Shown piece by piece: positions 1 through 5,965 of a DNA stretch of 6,238 bases. The stretch is taken from positions 1-6,238 of the forward strand of contig JALOAM010000175.1 in the NCBI GenBank assembly GCA_023228765.1, given 5' to 3'. This DNA is from Dehalococcoidia bacterium (GTDB lineage Bacteria; Chloroflexota; Dehalococcoidia; UBA2979). Position 1 is the stretch's first letter; every line of letters begins with the position of its first letter. The position numbers and the translations under genes were made by a program. The notes below the pieces were generated by a model. That model did no database searches. It saw only the letters and a list, made by a program, of their open reading frames with translations, and was not told the origin of the DNA.

Positions 1-527
1 CCGGTGTCCGTCCCCAGGCCGGCGTAGACGAGGCCCGCCGCCAGGGCGATGCCCGTGCCGGAACTCGATCCCGAACCGCTCCGCTCGAGGTCCCACGGGT
101 TCTGCGGCATCGGGAAGGGCTTGGTGGCATCCGGCATGCCGATGGCGAACTCGTTGAGCACGAGCTTGCCCATCAGCACGGCGCCGGCGGCGCGTAGCCG
201 CTCGATGACCACGGCGTCGTAGCCCTCGCCCCAGGCGGGGTCGAGGATCACGCCGTTGGCGGTGGTCGGCGCGTCCTTCGTCGCGATGATGTCCTTCGCC
301 GCGTAGGGGATGCCCTGCATCGGGCCGAGGTCGGTGCCGGCCGCGAACGCGGCATCGGCGGCGGCGGCCTCTGCCATCGCGGTCTCCTCGGTCACGGTGA
401 TGAACGCGCCGAGGGTCGGGTTCAGGGTGCGGATGCGATCCAGCATCGTCGAGGTGATCTGGACGCTGGTGAGCGTGCCACTCCGCAGGGCGGCAGCCGC
501 TTCCTTGATCGTGAGAGGCAGATCCAT
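1..527 (-). CDS. Amidase-signature family hydrolase, GatA-like (3' end outside window)
   Basis: Only the first 175 codons are present, because the gene runs off the left edge. Amidase-signature enzymes hydrolyse carboxamides with a Ser-cisSer-Lys triad. Visible here are the lysine motif GIPYAAKD (residues 72-79, catalytic Lys78), the stretch GKLVLNEFAIG (120-130) and the serine/glycine motif GSGSSSGTG (151-159), with Ser154 as the expected cis-serine. The last codons read GLGTDT (170-175), so the nucleophile (usually in GTDxGGS) would be residue 178, just outside. Start ATG at 525-527 follows SD GAGGAGGAA (532-540) by four bases. The N-terminus and spacing resemble GatA of the tRNA amidotransferase. 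However, no gatB is seen, and the motif reads GSSSGTG where GatA normally has GGSSGGS, so a catabolic amidase is more likely. It lies behind a GatC/AtzG-like small gene and a transporter binding protein. Substrate unknown. Confidence 0.93.
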   Translation of the reverse strand, partial: MDLPLTIKEAAAALRSGTLTSVQITSTMLDRIRTLNPTLGAFITVTEETAMAEAAAADAAFAAGTDLGPMQGIPYAAKDIIATKDAPTTANGVILDPAWGEGYDAVVIERLRAAGAVLMGKLVLNEFAIGMPDATKPFPMPQNPWDLERSGSGSSSGTGIALAAGLVYAGLGTDT

Positions 528-541
528 CGGGTTCCTCCTCG

Positions 542-560
542 CGGCCGGGCATCCCGACCG
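542..560 (-). promoter_or_regulatory. GC-rich triloop hairpin abutting the amidase ribosome binding site
   Basis: Read on the minus strand this is CGGTCGGGATGCCCGGCCG: an eight-pair stem (seven Watson-Crick pairs and one G-U in RNA) closed by a three-base loop ATG. It ends one base before the amidase SD sequence GAGGAGGAA. The structure is seen directly; an effect on translation, or on the 5' end of a processed mRNA, is inference. There is no following T tract, so it is not a classical terminator. Confidence 0.5.
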
Positions 561-571
561 AGGTCTATGCG

Positions 572-604
572 CGGGGGTCTGTGGGTGGGGGTTGTGTCTC
601 TCCT
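572..604 (-). other. C-rich, G-poor leader segment between small gene and amidase
   Basis: On the minus-strand transcript this part of the 85-base gap is strongly C-rich and nearly free of G; on the plus strand it shows G-runs at 573-577, 583-585 and 587-591. Such C>G tracts resemble Rho-loading (rut) sites, and the opposite strand has three G-runs, one short of a canonical G-quadruplex. Composition is seen; any role is inference. Confidence 0.25.
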
Positions 605-612
605 CGAGGGCT

Positions 613-798
613 TCAGGTCGCCGAGAAGATGACCGCGGGCTCCTCGTACCGGGCTTCCGTCACGGTGAAGAGCCGGTCCGCCGCGGCCCGCAGGTGCGGG
701 TAGGCGTCCACGAAGCGGGCGACCTGTGCGTCCGTCAGCGAGAAGCCGGCTTCGGTCAGCAGATCGCGGACCTTGCGTTCTACATCGATGTCAGCCAT
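613..798 (-). CDS. Small GatC/AtzG-like putative amidase partner subunit (61 aa)
   Basis: A 61-residue acidic protein lying between the binding-protein gene and the amidase, with an 85-base gap to the amidase. It looks like two helices (about 5-17 and 22-45) followed by an extended tail, YEEPAVIF (51-58). The pattern of LLTEAGFSLTDAQVARF, a second helix, then an EP-containing tail, matches the layout of GatC. GatC is the small subunit that stabilises GatA; the related AtzG (DUF4089-type) partners the amidase AtzE and also ends in an EPAxxF-like tail. A role in folding or gating the neighbouring amidase is therefore inferred from size, layout and position; no catalytic residue is evident. ATG at 796-798 was chosen because GGAAAGGGA (804-812) sits five bases upstream; an in-frame GTG at 799-801 is too close to that site. 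Existence of the gene is more certain than its family. Confidence 0.78.
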   Translation of the reverse strand: MADIDVERKVRDLLTEAGFSLTDAQVARFVDAYPHLRAAADRLFTVTEARYEEPAVIFSAT

Positions 799-810
799 CA
801 CATCCCTTTC

Positions 811-827
811 CGGCGGGGTGCCCGCCG
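811..827 (-). promoter_or_regulatory. GC-rich triloop hairpin abutting the small gene's ribosome binding site
   Basis: The minus-strand sequence CGGCGGGCACCCCGCCG forms a perfect seven-pair stem with a three-base loop (CAC). It runs directly into the SD region GAAAGGGA (803-810) of the small GatC-like gene, with no T tract. The form and placement match the hairpin in front of the amidase SD (542-560). It could block or expose the ribosome site, protect a processed 5' end, or be fortuitous GC pairing. Confidence 0.5.
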
Positions 828-846
828 CTCATCACTCCAGACGAAG

Positions 847-872
847 GAGGGCGGACCCAAAGGCCCGCCCTC
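847..872 (-). terminator. Strong hairpin 13 bases after the binding-protein stop
   Basis: GAGGGCGG (847-854) pairs perfectly with CCGCCCTC (865-872). An internal A/C mismatch is followed by two more pairs (856-857 with 862-863) around a four-base loop (858-861). It begins 13 bases after the stop of the solute-binding lipoprotein gene. The downstream minus-strand sequence, CTTCGTCT, is only weakly T-rich, so this may be a partial terminator or attenuator, or a 3' stabilising stem that keeps binding-protein mRNA in excess over amidase mRNA. Such stems are common after binding-protein genes. Confidence 0.6.
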
Positions 873-885
873 GCTCGTGCGGTTG

Positions 886-2541
886 CTAGTCGTCGACCCA
901 GACCGAGGTGAAGTCACCCCACCAGGACTGCGGCTGGATCCATCCCTTGACCTCCGGGCGCATGACGCGGAGGTTCAGGTCGTGCGCCACGGGCACCATC
1001 GGCGCGTCGCGGATGACGGTGCCGTGGAACTCGCGAAGTAGTTCGTTCTGCGCCTCGACGTCGAACGTCGTCGACGCCTCCGCCATGATCGCGTCCGCCT
1101 CCGCGCTGCTGTACGCTGTGGGGTTACAGCACCCCGCCGGCGGGATGCGCTCCGTGAGGTACGAGGCGAACGCGAACATCGGCGCCTGCGTGTTGGGCGA
1201 GAAGTACAGCCCGTCCACCTGCGCCCCGTCCCCGCTCTGGAGGCCGGCGCGCCGCATGGTCTGGAGGGCCGTCCACTCCAGGGGCACCAGTGTGACGTTG
1301 ATGCCGATGGCGGCCATGTCCTGCTGGAACTTCTCGGTCATCGGGCCCGGGAACATGTTGCCGGAGCCACTGATCGGGTGGGCGATGCGGATCTCCACAC
1401 CACCGCTGTACCCGGCATCCTCCATCAGCGCGCGGGCGCGCTCCGCGTCGTAGTGGTAGCCCTCGAAGGTGTCGTCACGCCACGGGTGTCCTTCGTAGAA
1501 GTACTGGTCCGCCGGGATGCCGACGTTGTTGATGAGGGTCATCATGCCCTCGCGGTCGATGCCGTAGGCCACGGCCTGGCGCATACGGACGTCGTCGAAG
1601 GGTGCCTCGGTGGTGTCCAGCTCCATGACGATGGCGTGCGGGTAGCCTTTCAGCAGGACCTGGAACCCGCTCGCCTCCAGCTGCGCGATCGAGTCGGGCG
1701 GCGGCACCTCCGCCCAGTCGACCTCGCCGGACTGCAGCGCCGCGAGACGCGTGGCCGGCTCCGGCATCGGGTAGAGGATCAGGCGGTCGAGCTTCGGCGC
1801 CCCGCCCCAGTAGCTCTCGTTCGGGACGAGCTCCATCACCTGGCCGTCGACGTAGCGGTCCACCTTGAACGGCCCGGTGCCGGCCGGGTGCTGGGCGTAG
1901 GCCTCGTTGCCGTACGTCTGCACGGCGGTAGGGCTGACGATCGAGATCAGCGCGACGTCGTACGGGAAGAACGCCCACGGCACCTTCGTCGTCACCTCGA
2001 AGGTGGTCTCGTCGACGATGCGGTAGCTGGCGATCTTGGCGATGTTGCTCCCGCCCAGCGCGGCCTGGCTCTGCGAGAAGTACTCGAAGTCCGGATCCAG
2101 GACACGGTCGAACGAGAACTTGACCGCCTCCACGTTGAAGGGCGTGCCGTCATGGAAGGTGACGCCCTCGCGCAGCTTGAAGGCCCACGTGAGGCTGTCG
2201 TCAGCGACGCTGTACTCCGTGGCGAGTCCGGGCACCGGTCCAGGCGGGTGGTCGCCCTGGTCCGTCTCCCAGTTCAGGAGCCGGTCGTAGACGTTGACCG
2301 CCACGAAGCGATGGCCCTCGCCTCCCTCGGTGGGGAACTGGTCCGGGATCGGGATGTTCGCGGCCGTCATCGCCACGCGCAGCGTGCCGCCCGAGCCATC
2401 CTCGCTCGCCGCGGTCCCGCTGCCATCCCCCGCGCTCGAGGTGGAGTCCGCACCCTCCGAGTCCGACCCGCACGCCGCGAGCACGAGCATCGCGAACAGT
2501 GACAGCAGCAGCGCGGACAAGCGCTGTCGTCTGAACCTCAT
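886..2541 (-). CDS. ABC transporter substrate-binding lipoprotein, peptide/nickel (SBP_bac_5) family
   Basis: A 551-residue extracellular binding protein that would deliver solute to an Opp/Dpp-type importer. The N-terminus MRFRRQRLSALLLSLFAML is a basic, then hydrophobic signal ending in the lipobox LAAC, with Cys24 as the predicted lipid-modified residue. A Gly/Ser/Asp-rich linker (25-52) follows. The family-5 core starts at GGTLRVA (51-57). Typical family stretches are TWAFKLREGVTFHDGTPF (118-135), GTGPFKV (221-227), YWGGAPKLD (244-252) and RQAVAYGIDREG (321-332). Length fits the family (about 500-600). ATG at 2539-2541 gives an ideal signal peptide. In-frame GTG at 2563-2565 has a better spaced SD (GGAGG, five bases) and would add eight residues, so the start is open. 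An adjacent pair Cys471-Cys472 is unusual. The gene is divergent from the permease/ATPase genes, which lack a binding protein of their own here. Ligand unknown. Confidence 0.95.
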   Translation of the reverse strand: MRFRRQRLSALLLSLFAMLVLAACGSDSEGADSTSSAGDGSGTAASEDGSGGTLRVAMTAANIPIPDQFPTEGGEGHRFVAVNVYDRLLNWETDQGDHPPGPVPGLATEYSVADDSLTWAFKLREGVTFHDGTPFNVEAVKFSFDRVLDPDFEYFSQSQAALGGSNIAKIASYRIVDETTFEVTTKVPWAFFPYDVALISIVSPTAVQTYGNEAYAQHPAGTGPFKVDRYVDGQVMELVPNESYWGGAPKLDRLILYPMPEPATRLAALQSGEVDWAEVPPPDSIAQLEASGFQVLLKGYPHAIVMELDTTEAPFDDVRMRQAVAYGIDREGMMTLINNVGIPADQYFYEGHPWRDDTFEGYHYDAERARALMEDAGYSGGVEIRIAHPISGSGNMFPGPMTEKFQQDMAAIGINVTLVPLEWTALQTMRRAGLQSGDGAQVDGLYFSPNTQAPMFAFASYLTERIPPAGCCNPTAYSSAEADAIMAEASTTFDVEAQNELLREFHGTVIRDAPMVPVAHDLNLRVMRPEVKGWIQPQSWWGDFTSVWVDD

Positions 2542-2546
2542 CCCGC

Positions 2547-2575
2547 CGTGAACCTCCAGCGACACGTGAACCTCC
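2547..2575 (-). repeat. Duplicated ribosome-binding segment at the lipoprotein start
   Basis: The 11-mer CGTGAACCTCC occurs at 2547-2557 and 2565-2575 with an 18-base period, giving two copies of GGAGGTTCACG on the minus strand. The upstream copy puts GGAGG five bases before an in-frame GTG (2563-2565); the other puts GGAGG eleven bases before the ATG at 2539-2541. The duplication therefore offers two in-frame starts, each with its own SD. Which one is used cannot be told from sequence. Confidence 0.6.
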
Positions 2576-2681
2576 CGTGAATGGTGAGCCCTGGGCACCG
2601 TTGGTCCGGCCGCCCTCTGGAGTCGCAGACGCTACGAGCCGCGATTTGCGCGACCGTGACCGCCGGATGAAGCCTGTGTGG

Positions 2682-2729
2682 CGCAACGCTCTCGCTGCGA
2701 TATCGCGGGGACTGCGCTCGCACAGCGCA
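2682..2729. promoter_or_regulatory. Cluster of inverted repeats, candidate operator region
   Basis: Three dyads occur within 48 bp of the divergent spacer. CGCAACG-CTCT-CGCTGCG (2682-2699) has one mismatch. GCGATATCGC (2697-2706) is a perfect palindrome. TGCGCT-CGCAC-AGCGCA (2713-2729) is a perfect six-base repeat with a five-base gap. The core GCGATATC recurs at 2851-2858. Placement between two divergent groups suits a shared repressor or activator site, but chance dyads are common in GC-rich DNA and no regulator gene is in view. Confidence 0.35.
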
Positions 2730-2941
2730 CCGCCTGAGCCTTCCACGCCCCACCTCGACACCGCGTCCCCCGGCCACATCACTCAGCCGCGTCGCGTGAA
2801 AGCGCTGCGAAGTGCCCGCGTCACGCACGCTTCATCGAGGGGTCACGAGGGCGATATCTCCGCCCCGCAGACTCCTCGACATCGCCGGACCCACCGAGGT
2901 CAACCGCCAACGCAGGCGGGACGCGGGCAAGGAGCAGACCC

Positions 2942-4015
2942 ATGGCCGTCTTCGCCGGACGCAGACCCCGCACACTTCCAGCCGAGGCACCGACGCTCGA
3001 GGCCGCCGAGAGGGACACCCCGCTCTTGCAGGTGCGCGACCTGGTCACGCAGTTCCCGACGCGGAACGGCTGGCTGACCGCGGTGAACGAGGTGTCCTAC
3101 GACCTGCACGCCGGCAAGGTGCTCGGCATCCTCGGCGAGTCCGGGTCCGGGAAGAGCGCGATGCTGCGCACGATCCTGGGGCTGCAGCCGCGGTCCGCGC
3201 GCATCTCCGGCGAGGTGGTCCTGAACGGGCGCGACCTGATCAGCATGTCAGCGCGGGAGCGCTCCGAGATCCGTGGCTCCTGGGTGTCCATGGTGTTCCA
3301 GGACCCGATGACGGCACTGGACCCGGTCTTCACCGTGGAGCAGCAGCTCGTCGAGACGATCCGGCGGCACTCCGAGATGTCGCGCAGCGAGGCGGTGGAG
3401 CGTGCCCTCGAGCTGCTCACGCTCGTCCAGATCCCCTCGCCCGAGACGCGGCTGAAGGCCTACCCGTTCGAGCTCTCCGGCGGCATGCGCCAGCGCGTGG
3501 TGATCGCGATGGCGCTCGTCTCCAACCCCAGTCTGCTGCTCGCCGACGAGCCAACGACCGCCCTCGACGTGACCGTGCAGGCCCGGGTGCTCGATCTCTT
3601 CCGCGACCTGAAGGACCGGCTGGGGATGGGCGTCATCTTCGTGACCCACGACCTCTCCGTCGCCGCCGAGATCGCCGACGAGATCGCGGTGATGTACGCC
3701 GGCCGCATCGTAGAGAAGGGCACCGTCGCCGAGATCGTCCGCTCCCCCCGGCACCCGTACACGAGAGGCCTGATCGAGGCCAACGTCCGCCCCGGTCAGT
3801 CCGAGCGTCCCGAGGCGATCAAGGGCTCCCCGCCCAACCTCGCGGCCCTGCCGCCTGGTTGCTCCTTCGCGCCTCGCTGCCCGGTCGCGGAGGAGCGCTG
3901 CTGGGAACGGATCCCCGACCTCACCGCCACGGCCTCGACCGGGGCTACCGGCTCGACGCACCTCGTGAGGTGCGTGCAGGCCTCGTCCGTACTCGAACCG
4001 GACCGGCGGAACTAG
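2942..4015 (+). CDS. ABC transporter ATP-binding protein, OppD/DppD type
   Basis: A 357-residue cytoplasmic ATPase that would power the importer as a heterodimer with the OppF/DppF-type protein at the right edge. Visible are Walker A GESGSGKS (65-72), Q-loop Gln120 in VFQDPM, signature LSGGMRQR (178-185), Walker B LLLADEP (198-204, with Glu203) and the H-loop histidine His236 in THDLS. The C-terminus has the oligopeptide/dipeptide-transporter extension (Oligo_HPY): HPYTRGLIEA (271-280), then GSPPNLAALPPGCSFAPRC (295-313). Four cysteines, Cys307, Cys313, Cys320 and Cys344, are spaced as in family members known to bind a [4Fe-4S] cluster there. ATG 2942 is seven bases after AAGGAG (2929-2934). 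It heads the plus-strand operon, 33 bases before the first permease. Substrate specificity cannot be read from the ATPase. Confidence 0.96.
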   Translation: MAVFAGRRPRTLPAEAPTLEAAERDTPLLQVRDLVTQFPTRNGWLTAVNEVSYDLHAGKVLGILGESGSGKSAMLRTILGLQPRSARISGEVVLNGRDLISMSARERSEIRGSWVSMVFQDPMTALDPVFTVEQQLVETIRRHSEMSRSEAVERALELLTLVQIPSPETRLKAYPFELSGGMRQRVVIAMALVSNPSLLLADEPTTALDVTVQARVLDLFRDLKDRLGMGVIFVTHDLSVAAEIADEIAVMYAGRIVEKGTVAEIVRSPRHPYTRGLIEANVRPGQSERPEAIKGSPPNLAALPPGCSFAPRCPVAEERCWERIPDLTATASTGATGSTHLVRCVQASSVLEPDRRN

Positions 4016-4048
4016 CCAGAACAGAACGCCTGAGGACTGGAGCACATC

Positions 4049-4993
4049 ATGGCCATCGTCATCCTGCGCCGCGCCGGCATGGCGATCCCGACGCTCCTCG
4101 GGGTCACGCTGATGATCTGGATGCTGCTGTCGATCCTCCCGGGCGACCCGCTCGTCGGCCTGCTCGCGCCCGACGCGACACAGGCGGACCGTGACCGTCT
4201 CGCGCACGAGATGGGCCTCGACCGCCCGCTGCCGGTCCGCTACGTCGCCTGGCTGGGCGAGACGCTGACCGGCGACCTCGGCTTCTCCCCGTTCCGCCAG
4301 CGCGAGGTGGTCGAGCTCATCCAGAACGCGTGGAGGAACACCGCCATCCTCGCGGGCGCATCGGCGGTCTTCGGGCTCACCGTGGGCATGCTGCTGGGGA
4401 CGCTCGCGGGCGTGCATCGAGGCACACCGATCGACCGTGTCGTGACGGGCTCGGCGATCGTCGGCCTTAGCGTCCCCTCGTTCTGGATCGCGATCCTGTT
4501 GCTCATCGTGTTCTCGGCGCAGCTGAAGTGGCTGCCCGCCGGTGGCATCGGCCAACTGAGCGAGGGCATCGTCCCGTTCCTCAAGCACCTGATCATGCCG
4601 GTGCTGGCCGGCTCGCTGACCACGATCGCGATCACGGCCCGCGTCACGCGCGCCTCGGTCGTCGAGACCTTCCAGTCCGAGTTCGTGGACCTGCTGCGAG
4701 CGAAGGGACTGAGGGAGTGGCAGGTGCTGCTCCACGTGGGGAAGAACGCGATCTCGCCGGTGCTCACGACGTCCGGCCTGCAGGTGGGCTATCTCCTCGG
4801 CGGGTCGGTGCTCATCGAGACGATCTTCTCGTGGCCGGGCCTCGGCCAGCTCGTCTTCAACGCGATCGCCCAGCGCGACCTCGCGGTCGTGCAGGCCACG
4901 ACGCTGGTGATCGCGGTGACGTTCGTACTCCTCAACCTCGCCGTCGACCTCCTGCAGGCGACGTTCGACCCACGCATCAAGCGCACCGCCTGA
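4049..4993 (+). CDS. ABC transporter permease, DppB/OppB type
   Basis: A 314-residue integral membrane protein forming half of the translocation pore. An N-terminal membrane segment (about 9-30) is followed by the external region typical of DppB proteins: PGDPLVGLLAPDATQADRD (31-49), then MGLDRPLPVRYVAWLG (55-70) and GDLGFS (75-80). About five more membrane segments follow (near 98-120, 134-156, 180-197, 240-262 and 280-302). The cytoplasmic EAA loop that docks on the ATPase is at about 211-236, with the RAKGL core at 217-221. The conserved GGSVLIETIFSWPGLG (251-266) follows. Length matches the family (about 305-340). GGAG (4039-4042) sits six bases before the ATG. It lies between the ATPase and the second permease on the same strand, consistent with one transcript. 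Confidence 0.96.
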   Translation: MAIVILRRAGMAIPTLLGVTLMIWMLLSILPGDPLVGLLAPDATQADRDRLAHEMGLDRPLPVRYVAWLGETLTGDLGFSPFRQREVVELIQNAWRNTAILAGASAVFGLTVGMLLGTLAGVHRGTPIDRVVTGSAIVGLSVPSFWIAILLLIVFSAQLKWLPAGGIGQLSEGIVPFLKHLIMPVLAGSLTTIAITARVTRASVVETFQSEFVDLLRAKGLREWQVLLHVGKNAISPVLTTSGLQVGYLLGGSVLIETIFSWPGLGQLVFNAIAQRDLAVVQATTLVIAVTFVLLNLAVDLLQATFDPRIKRTA

Positions 4994-5018
4994 CCACGCC
5001 ACAAGGACACCACGCCAC
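4993..5018 (+). repeat. Short direct repeat in the AC-rich spacer between the two permease genes
   Basis: ACCACGCCAC occurs at 4993-5002 and 5009-5018 (16-base period). It lies within a 56-base spacer that is rich in A and C and poor in G and T until the SD GAGGGAG (5038-5044). An unstructured spacer of this kind may keep the second permease's start accessible. The repeat itself may be a chance or slippage product. Confidence 0.4.
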
Positions 5019-5049
5019 CACGGCCCACCAACCGATCGAGGGAGTCCCC

Positions 5050-5961
5050 ATGACCTCAGCAGCACCGACGTTCACCGGCACCGCCGCCGAGGCCTGGCGC
5101 GAGCGCGATGTCCCGGCACGGCCGGAGTCCTACCTGCAGGCCGCGCGCCGGCGATTCATGCAGAACCGGGTGGGGCTCGCTGCCCTCGGCGTCCTGGGGA
5201 TGCTCGTGCTCTCCGCGATCCTCGCGCCGTGGCTGACGACGCATGACCCCACGGTTGGTGTGCCCGCAGAGCGCCTGCTCCCGATCGGGTCGGCGGGGCA
5301 CGTGCTGGGCACCGACGAGCAGGGCCGCGACATGCTGACGCGCCTGCTGTACGGCGGCCGCCTCTCGCTCATCGCCGGTCTCGTCCCGGTACTCATCGCG
5401 ACCTCGATCGGGACGACGCTCGGGGCGGTGGCCGGCTACCTCGGCGGGTGGGTCGCCGCCGTGATCATGCGCACGATGGACATGTTCTATGCGTTCCCGA
5501 CCGTGCTGCTGGCGATCGCCGTCTCCGCCTCGCTGGGGCCGGGGCTGAAGAACGTGATCATCGCGATGACCATCGTCTACATCGCGCCGATCGCCCGGGT
5601 CGCGGAGGCCGCAACCCGCAAGGTCGTGGTCGCCGAGTTCATCGAGGCCGCGCGACTGACCGGCGCAAGCACCGTGCGGATCCTGTTCACGCAGGTCCTC
5701 GCGAACATCTTCAGCCCGATCTTCGTGTACGCCTCCGGCCTCGTCGGCCTGTCGATCGTGATCGCGGCGAGCCTGTCGTTCCTCGGGCTGGGCGTCGCTC
5801 CGCCGGCGGCGGAATGGGGGTTCATGCTCAACGCGCTGCGGGGAACGATCTACGTGAACCCGTGGGTCGCCGCCCTGCCGGGGCTGTTCATCTTCGCCGT
5901 GTCGATCTCGTTCAACATGCTCGCGGACGCGATCCGCGACGCGCTGGACGTGAAGGGATAG
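5050..5961 (+). CDS. ABC transporter permease, DppC/OppC type
   Basis: A 303-residue integral membrane protein, the second half of the pore. The OppC N-terminal domain spans about 27-80, with cytoplasmic RRRFMQNRVGLAALG (33-47) leading into the first membrane segment (about 41-62). It is followed by the family hallmark HVLGTDEQGRD (84-94) and YGGRLSL (101-107). The EAA loop is at about 196-224 (EFIEAARLTGAS at 196-207), followed by SLSFLGLGVAPPAAEWG (241-257), both typical of DppC. The frame is open far upstream of 5050, but ATG 5050 is the right start: GAGGGAG (5038-5044) sits five bases before it, the protein then begins as DppC proteins do, and earlier codons overlap the first permease. 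The gene ends four bases before the next start, whose SD lies inside its last codons, suggesting translational coupling. Confidence 0.96.
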   Translation: MTSAAPTFTGTAAEAWRERDVPARPESYLQAARRRFMQNRVGLAALGVLGMLVLSAILAPWLTTHDPTVGVPAERLLPIGSAGHVLGTDEQGRDMLTRLLYGGRLSLIAGLVPVLIATSIGTTLGAVAGYLGGWVAAVIMRTMDMFYAFPTVLLAIAVSASLGPGLKNVIIAMTIVYIAPIARVAEAATRKVVVAEFIEAARLTGASTVRILFTQVLANIFSPIFVYASGLVGLSIVIAASLSFLGLGVAPPAAEWGFMLNALRGTIYVNPWVAALPGLFIFAVSISFNMLADAIRDALDVKG

Positions 5962-5965
5962 CTCG

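Larger units (their letters stand above)
2542..2941. other. 400-bp divergent intergenic region between lipoprotein and ATPase genes
   Basis: Both transporter gene groups point away from this spacer, so promoters in both directions must lie here or read through it. No convincing coding frame was seen: the open frames are short, lack SD sites and overlap each other. No clear -35/-10 pair was recognised on either strand. The best structures are inverted repeats at 2682-2729, a second copy of GCGATATC at 2851-2858, a weak LacI-like palindrome TGAAAGCGCTGCGA (2797-2810, core AGCGCT) and a five-pair stem at 2904-2919 just before the ATPase SD. Confidence 0.6.

Noticed and set aside
1..527. Identification as gatA of the Glu-tRNA(Gln) amidotransferase
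   Set aside because: The GSSSGTG motif differs from the usual GatA GGSSGGS, no gatB is visible, and the context is a transporter rather than a gatCAB operon.
573..591. G-quadruplex on the plus strand
   Set aside because: Only three G-runs of three or more are present, one short of the canonical four.
1378..2502. A 374-codon open frame on the plus strand opposite the binding protein
   Set aside because: It mirrors the binding-protein gene, has a repetitive Arg/Val/Ala/His composition and no recognisable motif.
2629..2634. Minus-strand -10 box TAGCGT for the lipoprotein gene
   Set aside because: No acceptable -35 element lies at the proper distance, so the match is not better than chance.
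2797..2810. LacI-family operator TGAAAGCGCTGCGA
   Set aside because: Only about four of seven positions are symmetric around the AGCGCT core; too weak to list as its own site.
2577..2941. Small open frames in the divergent spacer
   Set aside because: They overlap on both strands, lack SD sites and look like translated GC-rich noncoding sequence.
2812..4194. A 460-codon plus-strand frame overlapping the OppD-type ATPase
   Set aside because: The ATPase frame carries all ABC motifs; this one is a +1 shadow rich in Arg, Pro and Ala.
4528..5049. In-frame upstream extension of the DppC-type permease
   Set aside because: It overlaps the first permease, is Arg/Pro-rich, and the ATG at 5050 has a well-spaced SD and begins a normal DppC N-terminus.
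3248..5065. A 605-codon open frame on the minus strand opposite the ATPase and first permease
   Set aside because: It is antisense to two well-supported transporter genes and its protein is almost all Arg, His, Asp, Glu and Gly, as expected of a GC-rich shadow frame. No domain or SD site was seen.
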